Both the position numbers and the translations under genes were made by a program. The notes under the pieces were generated by a model that was not told the DNA's origin, did no database searches, and worked only from the letters and a program-made list of their open reading frames with translations. From Rhodospirillaceae bacterium (lineage in GTDB: Bacteria > Pseudomonadota > Gammaproteobacteria > Steroidobacterales > Rariloculaceae), in NCBI GenBank assembly GCA_002718345.1, contig PBDA01000035.1:1-50109 (forward strand): a DNA stretch of 50,109 bases, given 5' to 3'. This document shows, in pieces, positions 9,018-17,865 of this stretch; position 1 is the first letter of the stretch; each line of letters begins with the position of its first letter.

Positions 9018-9924
9018 GTCGAATTTACGTTCAGGCTATATAGCCATTGTTGGCCGACCTAATGTTGGCAAATCAACCCTGCTTAATGCATTGGTTGGTG
9101 AAAAAGTAAGTATTGTTAGTTCAAAACCGCATACAACGCGCCACCGAATTCTAGGAGTACAAAGTGGCTCATCTTATCAGGCGGTTTTTATGGATACGCC
9201 AGGCCTGCAAAACGTTACAAAGGGATATCAGAAACGTGCTATCCATCGTGTTATGGCAAAAACCATCAATCAGGTTATAGAAGATGCTGACGTTATTCTT
9301 TTGGTTATAGACGCCAATAAACTTACGCAGGATGACCTAAACTTGGGCGGGCTCTTAAAGGAACGGTCAGAGGAGGTTGTACTAGCCTTAAATAAAATTG
9401 ATACCGTAGGCCCTAGAACCGCTTTGTTACCAGTGCTTGATAAAGTTTCTCAACAATTGCCATTTTCCGCATTTGTTCCAATTTCAGCCTTGAAGGTTAT
9501 AAATCTAGACAGTTTGATGTCTGAGATTGTTGTCCGTTTACCATTTGGGCCAGCATTATTTCCTAAGGATATTCTTACTGACAAGGGCGATAGTTTTAGG
9601 ATTGCTGAAATAATTAGGGAGAAATTACTATCTGTGGTGCATAAGGAGGTTCCTTATGGTTTAACGGTAGAAGTGGAATACGTTGGTAGGAATGAAGAAA
9701 ATCAATGGCTAATACATGCGGTAATCTGGGTAGAACGTCCAAGTCATAAGGCAATTGTGATTGGAAAACATGGGCGACTTTTGAAAAAAGCAGGTCAGTC
9801 GGCTCGTCAGGAGCTAATCAAGTTCTTAAATGACCGTGTGCACCTAGAATTGTGGGTGAAAGTTCGCGAGCATTGGTCTGATAATGAGCGTGAGCTAAAA
9901 AAATTGGGTTTTGATTTGTCATGA
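9007..9924 (+). CDS. era: GTPase Era
   Basis: Essential GTPase that binds 16S rRNA near its 3' end and assists 30S assembly. Motifs are GRPNVGKSTLLNAL (G1), TTRHRILG (G2), DTPGLQ (G3) and NKID (G4). The C-terminal KH domain contains GKHGRLLKKAGQSARQEL, equivalent to the GKxG RNA-binding loop. Its 305 residues match the family length. The GTG 9007 start lies inside the end of rnc, and the stop overlaps the recO start by 4 bases. Confidence 0.97.
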   Translation: MTIESNLRSGYIAIVGRPNVGKSTLLNALVGEKVSIVSSKPHTTRHRILGVQSGSSYQAVFMDTPGLQNVTKGYQKRAIHRVMAKTINQVIEDADVILLVIDANKLTQDDLNLGGLLKERSEEVVLALNKIDTVGPRTALLPVLDKVSQQLPFSAFVPISALKVINLDSLMSEIVVRLPFGPALFPKDILTDKGDSFRIAEIIREKLLSVVHKEVPYGLTVEVEYVGRNEENQWLIHAVIWVERPSHKAIVIGKHGRLLKKAGQSARQELIKFLNDRVHLELWVKVREHWSDNERELKKLGFDLS

Positions 9925-10655
9925 CTGAGCGAGAAATAGTTCGTCTTGAGCCGGGTTTTGTGCTTCACATGCGCCCATATAAGAATACAAGTCAACTCCT
10001 TGATTGTTTAACTGAGAATCACGGAGTTATAACCTTAATTGCTCAGGGTTCCAGGCGTTCACGTTCAGATAGGAGAGTTGTACTCCAGCCTTTTTCATTG
10101 CTGCAACTGTCTTGGATTAGGAGAGGTGAATTAGGTCGTTTAACACAAGCAGAAGCGGTTTCATCTACATTAGCATTGTCTGGTGAAGAAGTTTTAGCTG
10201 GTTTTTATCTTAATGAATTACTACTTCGTTTGATGGGGCGCGAGGACCCAAATCCTTTAGTTTTTTCCTGTTATAGTCGTTGTCTATCCGATCTTTCCGG
10301 GCTATCTAATACACCTCGAGCAGTTCGTTTATTTGAGTTACGTTTATTGCAAGCTTTGGGATATGGGATAGAACTTCAAGAAGATGCTGAAACAGGAAAA
10401 GCTATTAATTCTGAAAGTTTTTATGAATTTAAACCAGAGCATGGTTTTACTTTAAGGAATACGCCAGATAAAGGCCCGTACATATTTAAGGGTTGTGAGC
10501 TTATTTCACTCAGAGAAGAGTGTTTAAATGATAGACAAAGCCTTAAAGCAGCTAAGCGATTATTAGACCTCGTGCTAAGGGTTTATTTAGGAAACCGGCC
10601 CCTCAGCACCCGCTCGGTGTTGAAGGATGTATATGCTAGGGGGTTTCAAATATGA
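9921..10655 (+). CDS. recO: DNA repair protein RecO
   Basis: Mediator that, with RecR, loads RecA onto SSB-coated single-stranded DNA in the RecFOR pathway. The 244 residues have the N-terminal OB-fold start (GFVLHMRPYKNTSQLLDCLT, ending GSRRSRSDRR) and the helical C-terminal half (LNELLLRLMGRED, LRLLQALGYG). The zinc-finger cysteines found in some RecO proteins are absent, as in many gammaproteobacteria. It overlaps era and pdxJ by 4 bases at each end. Confidence 0.92.
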   Translation: MTEREIVRLEPGFVLHMRPYKNTSQLLDCLTENHGVITLIAQGSRRSRSDRRVVLQPFSLLQLSWIRRGELGRLTQAEAVSSTLALSGEEVLAGFYLNELLLRLMGREDPNPLVFSCYSRCLSDLSGLSNTPRAVRLFELRLLQALGYGIELQEDAETGKAINSESFYEFKPEHGFTLRNTPDKGPYIFKGCELISLREECLNDRQSLKAAKRLLDLVLRVYLGNRPLSTRSVLKDVYARGFQI

Positions 10656-11401
10656 GTCAAAAAACACAACGTGTAATAGATTTGGGGGTCAATGTGGATC
10701 ATGTGGCCACTTTGCGCCAGGCGCGAGGAACAGATTATCCAGATCCTGTGGAGTGTGCTATTATAGCAGAGAATGCAGGTGCTGACAGCATAACAATTCA
10801 TTTGCGCGAAGATCGTAGGCATATACAGGACTGTGATCTAGCTCGTATGCAGGAGTCAGTTAACACTCGCGTCAATCTTGAGATGGCAGTAACAGAGGAG
10901 ATGATTCAGATTGCATTAGCTACACAACCTGCTGATTGTTGCTTAGTTCCCGAAAAGCGAGAGGAGCTAACGACTGAAGGTGGTCTTAATATCCTTAATC
11001 AGACGCAGAAAGTTAAAAACGCGGTATTGCGTCTACAGGAAGCTGGTATTCGAGTATCTCTTTTTATTGACCCAGATCTAGATCAGTTGGATGCAGCAGT
11101 CGAGTCGGGGGTTAGTGTAGTGGAATTACATACAGGCACATATGCGGACTCAAAGCAGCATAATGACGTGACTCGTGAATTTAAACGTATTCAGAGGGCA
11201 GCAGACTTTGGTAGAAACCTTGGTCTTACTATCCATGCAGGTCATGGTCTTAATTATCATAATGTAAAACCTATTGCATCACTGATCCCAATAGTTGAGC
11301 TTAATATTGGTCATTCAATTATTTCAAGAGCACTTTTTGTTGGAATGCAAAAAGCAGTGTCAACTATGAAGGAGCTTATGCAGGAGGGTCGTGGAGCTTG
11401 A
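10652..11401 (+). CDS. pdxJ: Pyridoxine 5'-phosphate synthase
   Basis: Final ring-closing enzyme of the DXP-dependent vitamin B6 pathway; it condenses deoxyxylulose 5-phosphate with aminoacetone 3-phosphate. The 249-residue TIM barrel begins with the signature LGVNVDHVATLRQARGT, followed by HLREDRRHI, CLVPEKREELTTEGG and IHAGHGLNYHNV. It lies between recO and acpS with 4-base overlaps on both sides, the conserved arrangement. Confidence 0.97.
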   Translation: MSQKTQRVIDLGVNVDHVATLRQARGTDYPDPVECAIIAENAGADSITIHLREDRRHIQDCDLARMQESVNTRVNLEMAVTEEMIQIALATQPADCCLVPEKREELTTEGGLNILNQTQKVKNAVLRLQEAGIRVSLFIDPDLDQLDAAVESGVSVVELHTGTYADSKQHNDVTREFKRIQRAADFGRNLGLTIHAGHGLNYHNVKPIASLIPIVELNIGHSIISRALFVGMQKAVSTMKELMQEGRGA

Positions 11402-11787
11402 TCTTTGGTGTGGGCATAGACATTTTAAAGAAGTCTCGGATTGAAAAAATTTGGGATCGTTTCGGTATGCGTTTTGCGAAACGATTTTTGCTCGATAATG
11501 AAATGGATCTTTTTGTTCATGCAAAAAATCCGATGCGGTTTCTTGCTATGCGTTTTGCTGCAAAAGAAGCAATAGTCAAAGCTATGGGAACTGGATTTTC
11601 CTATGGCATATGGATACGGGATGTTGGAACGATTCCAAATGATAGGGGGCAGCCACGAATTATTTATTCAGCTCGTGGGCAAACTATTCGAGAAGACCTT
11701 GGTATTTCTGATGGGCATCTCACCCTTAGTGATGAAGCGGGTTTGGTTGTAGCTGTGGCCATTTTAATGAGAAAGGAAAGTAGTTAA
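11398..11787 (+). CDS. acpS: Holo-[acyl-carrier-protein] synthase
   Basis: Transfers the phosphopantetheine arm from CoA to acyl carrier protein, activating fatty-acid synthesis. The 129 residues contain GVGIDILKKSRI (Asp8, magnesium ligand) and RFAAKEAIVKAMGTG (second acidic ligand). It starts at TTG 11398, which overlaps the pdxJ stop. Length and motifs are normal. Confidence 0.95.
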   Translation: MIFGVGIDILKKSRIEKIWDRFGMRFAKRFLLDNEMDLFVHAKNPMRFLAMRFAAKEAIVKAMGTGFSYGIWIRDVGTIPNDRGQPRIIYSARGQTIREDLGISDGHLTLSDEAGLVVAVAILMRKESS

Positions 11788-12573
11788 TTGAATGTTCTGG
11801 TTTTTGACATAGAAACTGTTCCAGACACCGACTTTGGTCGCCGACTCTACGGTCTACAGGACCTTGACGATGAAGGTGTTGGGCGAGTTATGTCTTTTAA
11901 ACAACGTCAAGCTCGTAACACTGAATTTCTACCAATAGTTCAGCATAAAATTGTTGCTATCTCAGCGGTGCTTCGAACCAAAAATGATTTGCATCTTTTT
12001 AGTCTTGGTGAGGTTGAATCTTCTGAGAAAGAATTAGTAACACGATTCTTTGAAGGGTTACAACGTTACTTGCCAGAACTTGTATCATGGAATGGTTCAG
12101 GGTTTGACCTGCCCGTGCTTCACTACAGGGCGCTTTTATATGGAATAAATGCTGATCGTTACTGGGAGACAGGAGAAACTGATAGGGAATTTCGCTATAA
12201 CAATTATTTGAGTCGCTTTCACTGGAGACATCTTGACTTAATGGATATATTGGCAGGGTTTCAGTTAGGTGGTCGTGCATCACTAGATCAGGTAGCAACA
12301 TTATTGGGATACCCCGGTAAGCTTGGTATGAGTGGTGAAAAAGTTTTGAGCCAGTATCTTGCTGGTGATATTCCATCAATACGTAATTATTGCGAAACTG
12401 ATGTTCTTAATACCTATTTGATTTACTTGCGTTTTCAGCTCATGAGAGGAATCTTAAGTGAAGCACAGTTAGAGGAAGAAATTTCAAAGGTTAAGGTAAA
12501 GCTGGAGCAATCAGAGGGCGTACATTTGGAAGAATATCTCCATGCATGGCAAGCGATTGGTTATGGCAGTTGA
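11788..12573 (+). CDS. PolB-like 3'-5' exonuclease (DEDD family)
   Basis: Predicted 3'-5' exonuclease related to the proofreading domain of family B DNA polymerases (DNA_pol_B_exo2 type). The 261 residues show the three exonuclease motifs: VFDIETVP (Exo I), WNGSGFDLPVL (Exo II, N-x-x-x-FD) and YCETDVLNTY (Exo III). There is no polymerase domain. It starts at TTG 11788, directly after the acpS stop, and overlaps rlmD. The enzymatic class is well supported; the cellular role is not known. Confidence 0.85.
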   Translation: MNVLVFDIETVPDTDFGRRLYGLQDLDDEGVGRVMSFKQRQARNTEFLPIVQHKIVAISAVLRTKNDLHLFSLGEVESSEKELVTRFFEGLQRYLPELVSWNGSGFDLPVLHYRALLYGINADRYWETGETDREFRYNNYLSRFHWRHLDLMDILAGFQLGGRASLDQVATLLGYPGKLGMSGEKVLSQYLAGDIPSIRNYCETDVLNTYLIYLRFQLMRGILSEAQLEEEISKVKVKLEQSEGVHLEEYLHAWQAIGYGS

Positions 12574-13864
12574 TTCTGAGTTTCTAGATGTCCATATAGT
12601 TGATTTAACCCATGATGGTCGGGGAATAGCAAATCTTGGTGACCGACGAGTATTTGTGTCAGGAGCATTACCTGGAGAAAGAATACTACTTGCCCCACGT
12701 CGACGTCGACGACAGTATCATGAAGCTGATTTAATTGAATTGATTGAGCCTTCCTCTCAGAGGGTAGATCCACCATGTGAATACTTTAAGCGATGTGGTG
12801 GTTGTGCAGTCCAGCATCTATCGTATGAAGCCCAAGTTGATTTTAAACAAAAAACTGTTAAAGAAGCCTTTGCTCGCATTGGCTCAGTAGGGCCTGATCG
12901 TTGGTTGCAGCCGATAATAGGTTCTGAGTGGCACTATCGACGTCGTGCGCGTTTAGGTGTTAGGTATGTTCAGGGGAAAGATCGTGTTCTCGTGGGGTTT
13001 AAAGAACGTGCTACACGCTATGTAACTGATATGTCAACTTGCCGTGTACTGGTGGAACCGCTAGATATGCTTCCAGGTGCATTAAGCAAGATGATTGGTC
13101 GTAGTTCTTTGAGCACTCGATTACCTCAGGCTGAAATAGTGGCTGGAGATGATGTACGTGCAATGGTTTTAAGGATATTGGACGAACCCAACGAACAAGA
13201 TCTTAAATTATTTGGTGTGATGGCTTCAGAGTGGGATATTAATATCTATCTGCAAAGAGGTGGGCCTGGTACCGTTTTTGCGCTCAACCCAGAAGCAACA
13301 GATCAACTTTATTATAGGTTAAATGACTTTGGTCTATGTTTATACTTTGGCCCTACTGACTTTATTCAAGTTAATGCAACAGTTAATGCCTCACTAGTTA
13401 GTCAAGTAGTAGATTTTTTGCAGGTAGAGTCCACTGACCAAGTGCTAGACTTGTATTGTGGTATTGGGAACTTCAGTCTTCCGTTGGCAATGCGGGCTGA
13501 TACCGTACTTGGCGTTGAAGGGGATGCTGGCTTGGTAGCTCGGGCTGCTAAAAATGCAACGAAAAACAATATTGAAAATATTTCTTTTATTACTGCGGAC
13601 TTGAGTGAGTCTAATTGGAGCTTCATGGAAAAATATTGGGATATTGTTTTGCTTGACCCTCCACGCTCGGGTGCTCAAACCGTTATAGAGCAGATGGCAA
13701 TAGCACCTCCTAGGCGTATTGGTTATGTTTCCTGTCACCCGGCAACATTAGCTAGAGATGCAAAGCAATTGATTAAGCAGGGTTACAGAATGACTGTTGC
13801 TGGAATTGCAGATATGTTTCCGCATACTCATCATGTAGAAGTAATGGCAATCTTTGATCGTTAA
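12563..13864 (+). CDS. rlmD: 23S rRNA (uracil-1939-C5)-methyltransferase RlmD
   Basis: SAM-dependent methyltransferase (RumA family) that methylates U1939 of 23S rRNA. An N-terminal TRAM RNA-binding domain (about 1-60) is followed by the [4Fe-4S] motif CEYFKRCGGC (Cys72, Cys78, Cys81; the fourth Cys lies further on in STCRVL). The SAM-binding motif is LDLYCGIGNFSLPLA. Catalytic motifs are LLDPPRSGA and SCHPATLARD; the family more usually has SCNP. I chose ATG 12563 over an in-frame ATG at 12542 because it gives an 11-base overlap typical of this operon and a normal N-terminus. Confidence 0.92.
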   Translation: MAVDSEFLDVHIVDLTHDGRGIANLGDRRVFVSGALPGERILLAPRRRRRQYHEADLIELIEPSSQRVDPPCEYFKRCGGCAVQHLSYEAQVDFKQKTVKEAFARIGSVGPDRWLQPIIGSEWHYRRRARLGVRYVQGKDRVLVGFKERATRYVTDMSTCRVLVEPLDMLPGALSKMIGRSSLSTRLPQAEIVAGDDVRAMVLRILDEPNEQDLKLFGVMASEWDINIYLQRGGPGTVFALNPEATDQLYYRLNDFGLCLYFGPTDFIQVNATVNASLVSQVVDFLQVESTDQVLDLYCGIGNFSLPLAMRADTVLGVEGDAGLVARAAKNATKNNIENISFITADLSESNWSFMEKYWDIVLLDPPRSGAQTVIEQMAIAPPRRIGYVSCHPATLARDAKQLIKQGYRMTVAGIADMFPHTHHVEVMAIFDR

Positions 13865-13913
13865 CAATGAGAGCAAACTAGAGAGTCGAACTGAGATCAT
13901 CAGAAATTAAGAT

Positions 13914-14414
13914 GTGCAAAAAAAAGACATGATAGAGCGTCGAATTAATGTCAGTTTAAGTGCTCAAAAATTGGAGCTATTCGATGACAACCATTTATTG
14001 GGTAGCTATTTAATTTCTACATCAAAGTACGGTGAGGGTGAGCTAGCCAACAGCTTTAAGACCCCCCGTGGTCGACATATTATACGTGCAAAAATTGGAG
14101 CAGGAGTAGAGAAAGGTACTGTTTTTGAAGGTCGAAGAGCTACTGGTGAGGTTTTTTCAGAACAACTTGCACTTAATGATCCCGATCGAGATTGGGTACT
14201 TACCCGAATTCTTTGGCTCTCTGGGACTGAGGTTGGTAGAAATCGTCTTGGTAGTGTAGACACTATGCGGCGATTTGTTTATATACATGGAACTCCTTAT
14301 GTTAATAGACTCGGCAACCCTGGATCACTTGGTTGTATCCGTATGAGTTGTGCTGATATTACTGAACTCTATGAGTTAGTGTCAGTAGGAACGACTGTGG
14401 AAATTATTAGCTAA
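13914..14414 (+). CDS. L,D-transpeptidase (YkuD) family protein, no signal peptide
   Basis: YkuD-fold protein whose family cross-links peptidoglycan or anchors lipoproteins through L,D-peptide bonds. The catalytic signature is complete: YIHGTPY (His125) and SLGCIRMS (Cys141, Arg143). No signal peptide or membrane helix is visible with either start (GTG 13914 or ATG 13929), although known L,D-transpeptidases act in the periplasm. Proteins of this size beside nagZ occur in other gammaproteobacteria. The reaction is inferred from the motif only. It lies 4 bases before nagZ and is probably co-transcribed. Confidence 0.82.
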   Translation: MQKKDMIERRINVSLSAQKLELFDDNHLLGSYLISTSKYGEGELANSFKTPRGRHIIRAKIGAGVEKGTVFEGRRATGEVFSEQLALNDPDRDWVLTRILWLSGTEVGRNRLGSVDTMRRFVYIHGTPYVNRLGNPGSLGCIRMSCADITELYELVSVGTTVEIIS

Positions 14415-14418
14415 CGTC

Positions 14419-15462
14419 ATGTCGCTTGGGCCATTAATGATTGATTTAGAGGGCGTGAAAATTCAGCCCGAAGAACGTGAATGGTTAAAATCTTCAGTTG
14501 TTGGTGGAGTTATACTATTTAGGCGTAATTTTGAAAACCTGAAGCAAGTAACCAATCTTATCTCTGAGATCCACCAAGTACGCTCCCCCCCATTGCTAGT
14601 TGCTGTTGATCAAGAAGGAGGGCGAGTGCAGCGTTTTTGTGAGCCATTCACTATTCTTCCACCTATGCGTTCTTTAGGCCATCTCTATGACCAGGATCCG
14701 GCTCGTGCATTAATAGCAGCCAAGTCTTTTGGGTGGATTATGGCCGCTGAGTTGCGTTCAGTAGGTGTTGATTTAAGTTTTACGCCAGTTGTTGATCTAG
14801 ATCTCGGTTTAGCTTCAGTAATTGGTGACCGTGCTTTGCATAGCCAGTCAGTTATTGTTGGTGCTCTGGCAGCAGAATTTTCCAAAGGTACAAGAAAAGC
14901 AGGTATGGCTGTTGTAGCAAAGCATTTTCCCACTCATGCGGGTGTTCTTAATGATACTCATACCGATGGCGCAATAGACTCGAGGAAATATAGTGAGCTA
15001 TGGGATGACCTTCACCCATATCGTCATCTCATTTCTTTTGGATTGGAAGGAGTTATGGTGGGACATGTAAGTTTTTCTGAGGTTGACCCATTGCCTGCAA
15101 GTTTTTCGTCATGGTGGATCGAGAAAGAACTTCGAGGACAGTTAGGGTTCAAAGGTGTTGTTTTTTCTGATGATGTAGGAATGCAGGGGGCGGCATCTGG
15201 TGGTACATGCTCCGAACGTATGGTTAAATCTCTCGAAGCAGGCTGTGACATGGTTTTGGTTTGTAATAAAAAAAATGAGATCTCATCTGTTATTAAAGCA
15301 GCAAATGCTTGTATTTCCCCTGCATCACAAGTCCGTTTGATGAGAATGAGAGGCAAAAAAGATACAAATTGGGATGAACTTCATGGGTCTGACTATTGGA
15401 AGAAAATAAGGGATGAAATTGATTTGCTTCACACAACACCTGAATTGGAGCTTAAAGGGTGA
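14419..15462 (+). CDS. nagZ: Beta-N-acetylglucosaminidase NagZ, variant active-site loop
   Basis: Cytosolic family 3 glycoside hydrolase that removes GlcNAc from anhydro-muropeptides in cell-wall recycling. The 347-residue protein has VAVDQEGGRVQRF near the start and the nucleophile in FSDDVGMQGA (Asp252). The mobile loop normally reads KHFPGHGxxxxDSH; here it is KHFPTHAGVLNDTH (168-181). The catalytic Asp/His pair (Asp179, His181) is kept, but both loop glycines are replaced. The stop overlaps the hpt start by 4 bases. The family is certain; activity is very likely. Confidence 0.92.
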   Translation: MSLGPLMIDLEGVKIQPEEREWLKSSVVGGVILFRRNFENLKQVTNLISEIHQVRSPPLLVAVDQEGGRVQRFCEPFTILPPMRSLGHLYDQDPARALIAAKSFGWIMAAELRSVGVDLSFTPVVDLDLGLASVIGDRALHSQSVIVGALAAEFSKGTRKAGMAVVAKHFPTHAGVLNDTHTDGAIDSRKYSELWDDLHPYRHLISFGLEGVMVGHVSFSEVDPLPASFSSWWIEKELRGQLGFKGVVFSDDVGMQGAASGGTCSERMVKSLEAGCDMVLVCNKKNEISSVIKAANACISPASQVRLMRMRGKKDTNWDELHGSDYWKKIRDEIDLLHTTPELELKG

Positions 15463-16010
15463 GATCCTGTATAGAAGATGCAATTAGGGCAAGAAAAAAT
15501 AGCTGCGAGATAGCGACTGAAAAGGAGGTTTCAAATGCGTTAGATCGTATGGCAAGTGAAGCTTCAGAGTTTTTGTGCACTAAAAATCCTGTTGTTTTAG
15601 CTGTAATGAGAGGAGGAGCTTTTACTGCAGTTGAACTTTGCTGTCGTTTTGATTTTCCGCATGAGTTTGATTTCATCCATGTTTCCCGTTACGACAAAAA
15701 TTTAAAGGGTGGAAATTTGTCTTGGTTCGTTCTGCCAAAAGAGAACCTGCAAGGCCGGGTTGTTTTAGTAGTCGATGATATTCTTGATGAAGGTAAAACA
15801 CTTCAAGAGATACATGAAAAATTGTATCAATATGGTGTGTCAATGATTCTATCTGCTGTGCTCGTTAAAAAGAAACTTAAGTCTATAGATCATAAGAATG
15901 TGAATTTTGTTGGCGTTGAGATTGAAGATGTCTATGTTTTTGGTTGTGGCTTAGATTACAAAGGTTATTGGCGTGGACTGAAATCTCTTCATAGTTTAGG
16001 TGAATATTAA
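15459..16010 (+). CDS. hpt: Hypoxanthine-guanine phosphoribosyltransferase
   Basis: Purine-salvage enzyme that joins hypoxanthine or guanine to PRPP, giving IMP or GMP. The 183 residues contain VMRGGAFTAVEL, HVSRYDKN and the PRPP-binding loop VLVVDDILDEGKTLQ. It starts at GTG 15459 inside the end of nagZ and ends on the base where the next gene starts. The downstream phosphorylase should release hypoxanthine, the substrate of this enzyme. Confidence 0.9.
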   Translation: MRSCIEDAIRARKNSCEIATEKEVSNALDRMASEASEFLCTKNPVVLAVMRGGAFTAVELCCRFDFPHEFDFIHVSRYDKNLKGGNLSWFVLPKENLQGRVVLVVDDILDEGKTLQEIHEKLYQYGVSMILSAVLVKKKLKSIDHKNVNFVGVEIEDVYVFGCGLDYKGYWRGLKSLHSLGEY

Positions 16011-16756
16011 TGAGTGCTGTTGGTTTAATCATAGGAAGCATTCATGACAACTTAGTCCTTGATATCAAATCTAGGAGTCAAACAAAAACACCTTTTGGTT
16101 TGCCTTCTAGTCCAGTTCTTGAGGTTGCTTTTGGGAATCACAAGGCGCTTTGTATTTTAAGGCATGGTGAAACGTCAAATATTCCACCACATATGGTTAA
16201 TTATCGGGCTAATATTTGGGCTTTGCGAGAGCATGGTGTGCGTTTCTGTATAGCATTGAGTGCAGTTGGTACTCTCGACCCAAACTTCCTACCGGGTGAA
16301 TTAGCAAGCCCAGAACAGCTCGTTGATTACACTTGGGGAAGAGAACATAGTTTTTGTAATGGGGGGACTGATCTCAGACACGTTGATTTCACTTGCCCCT
16401 TTGATAAAAGTCTTCGAGAGCAATTAATCTCGGTAGCAAAGTTATCTGATTGTTTTCTCCAGAGTGGTGTATATGGGGTAACACAAGGGCCTAGACTGGA
16501 AACTGCCTCTGAAATAGACCGATTGGAAAAAGATGGTTGTACTATGGTTGGAATGACGGCGATGCCAGAGGCTGGTTTAGCAAAAGAACTCAATATGAGC
16601 TATGCAATTTGCGCAATGGCAGTGAATTTTGCAGCGGGCCGAGGAGATGGAACGGTAGGAATTCATAATCAAATAGAACGGTATATAAGCAAGGCAACAG
16701 GTTGCCTTTCAAGGTTCATTAATCCTTTGATTGCTATGTTAGACAAAAGCTACTAA
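16010..16756 (+). CDS. S-methyl-5'-thioinosine phosphorylase
   Basis: Nucleoside phosphorylase of the MTAP/PNP family, most like the Pseudomonas methylthioinosine phosphorylase encoded beside nagZ. It should split methylthioinosine into hypoxanthine and methylthioribose 1-phosphate. Family motifs are RHGETSNIPPHMVNYRANI, GVYGVTQGPRLETASEI and VGMTAMPEAGLAKEL. In human MTAP two aspartates read the 6-amino group of adenine; here the segment is MAVNFAAG, with Asn206 in place of the first, which fits a 6-oxopurine substrate. The 248 residues are full length. The 1-base overlap with hpt supports a joint salvage step. Confidence 0.87.
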   Translation: MSAVGLIIGSIHDNLVLDIKSRSQTKTPFGLPSSPVLEVAFGNHKALCILRHGETSNIPPHMVNYRANIWALREHGVRFCIALSAVGTLDPNFLPGELASPEQLVDYTWGREHSFCNGGTDLRHVDFTCPFDKSLREQLISVAKLSDCFLQSGVYGVTQGPRLETASEIDRLEKDGCTMVGMTAMPEAGLAKELNMSYAICAMAVNFAAGRGDGTVGIHNQIERYISKATGCLSRFINPLIAMLDKSY

Positions 16757-16783
16757 TTAAAAGTGTAACCTTTATTTTTAGTA

Positions 16784-17728
16784 TTAAGCAGCCGGTCCTA
16801 GCAATGGGGTGATTAAATCATTAGATTCCTCTGAAAGCTCTGGCTCTGGAGGAGCAGGTTCTACTGAAACCAAAATTCCAAATGCTGGGTGATCAAAGTA
16901 ATGGAGTTCTCCGCTTCTAGCACGCCTTGTTGCCCGAAGTTCATGGGCGGGGGTCAAGGTAATATTTTCTAAATTAGTTGGTATTCCTAATGGCTTCAAT
17001 TCTTCTGAATAAAAATCAAGGGCTACAGTAAGATGCAGAAAGCGGCTCAGGTGGAGCTTAACCGTTCCTATTGGGTTAAGAGAGTCTAATTTCCAAATTT
17101 CCATAGGTATTGATTTTTCTTCCGACAATCCTGCTTGAATCCAACCGCCATGGGCTAAAACTGTGTAGGCATTGAGGCGATTAAGCCGCGCAGCGGAAAG
17201 TTTTAATTCAAGTTCATCCTGGTCTAAAACACGAGTTTTATAACCATGATATTCAGAGCTATTCTTTAAGACTCTCAGTTTTAGAGAATCCACTAGCCTC
17301 AAATTTTCCTGTACAGCAATTAGGTACTCAGGAGAGATTATCAGAGGACTGTCTTCATTAAGGGGGTCGATGACGCTGATATCAAATAGAGGATCAAAAA
17401 GGTTTATAAGCAGATCGGATTCTGTTTGCAGAACCGGAAGTAATGAGTGGATGTTCTTTGGTTTATATAACTCCGTACCTACAATTTTAATAGGGTTGTG
17501 AGGAGGTGCTTTAATAAGTCTAGAATTACTTTTTATTGAGAATTTTTCTTCGGAAGAGTCAAATTCATTGTAAGAAAAGGCGATAATTTCAATTTTAAAT
17601 CGTGGGGGTTGTTGTCCATTTTCAAGCTCACCATTTAGGTATTGCAGTTCCTGTGGCCAAGCTATTTTTGTAGTGGCTGTAAAAATGGATAGCACTATGC
17701 TCAGGAGTTTGAGTGTAGTAAAGCGCAT
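16784..17728 (-). CDS. csiV: CsiV-like periplasmic protein (peptidoglycan-binding)
   Basis: Member of the CsiV family (PF10972), periplasmic proteins that bind peptidoglycan; Acinetobacter CsiV stimulates the synthase PBP1b. The start at 17728 gives a clear signal peptide (RFTTLKLLSIVLSIFTATT), then FKIEIIAFSYNEF, the typical opening of the mature domain. A C-terminal segment, ELRATRRARSGELHYFDHPAFG, is also characteristic. ATG 17734 is an alternative two codons upstream. In Pseudomonas, as I recall, this gene lies next to mfd on the same strand; here an 18-kb block separates them. It converges with the phosphorylase gene across 27 bases. Confidence 0.82.
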   Translation of the reverse strand: MRFTTLKLLSIVLSIFTATTKIAWPQELQYLNGELENGQQPPRFKIEIIAFSYNEFDSSEEKFSIKSNSRLIKAPPHNPIKIVGTELYKPKNIHSLLPVLQTESDLLINLFDPLFDISVIDPLNEDSPLIISPEYLIAVQENLRLVDSLKLRVLKNSSEYHGYKTRVLDQDELELKLSAARLNRLNAYTVLAHGGWIQAGLSEEKSIPMEIWKLDSLNPIGTVKLHLSRFLHLTVALDFYSEELKPLGIPTNLENITLTPAHELRATRRARSGELHYFDHPAFGILVSVEPAPPEPELSEESNDLITPLLGPAA

Positions 17729-17865
17729 CAGCATATTATAGCGATCAATTTTAATAGTCGCATTGATTTCTAACGTATTGAATTCCAAAACTCTTTTTTA
17801 CTTAAGAAGTCTTATCCGATGGTTTGATATGCTGTTACCATATGAGAGTAAAACCGGAGAATAAT

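Noticed and set aside
17729-17865. Possible direct repeats marking insertion of the accessory block (AT-rich AATTTTAA-like stretches here and near 36000).
   Set aside because: The matches are short, AT-rich and inexact; they are expected by chance in this composition.
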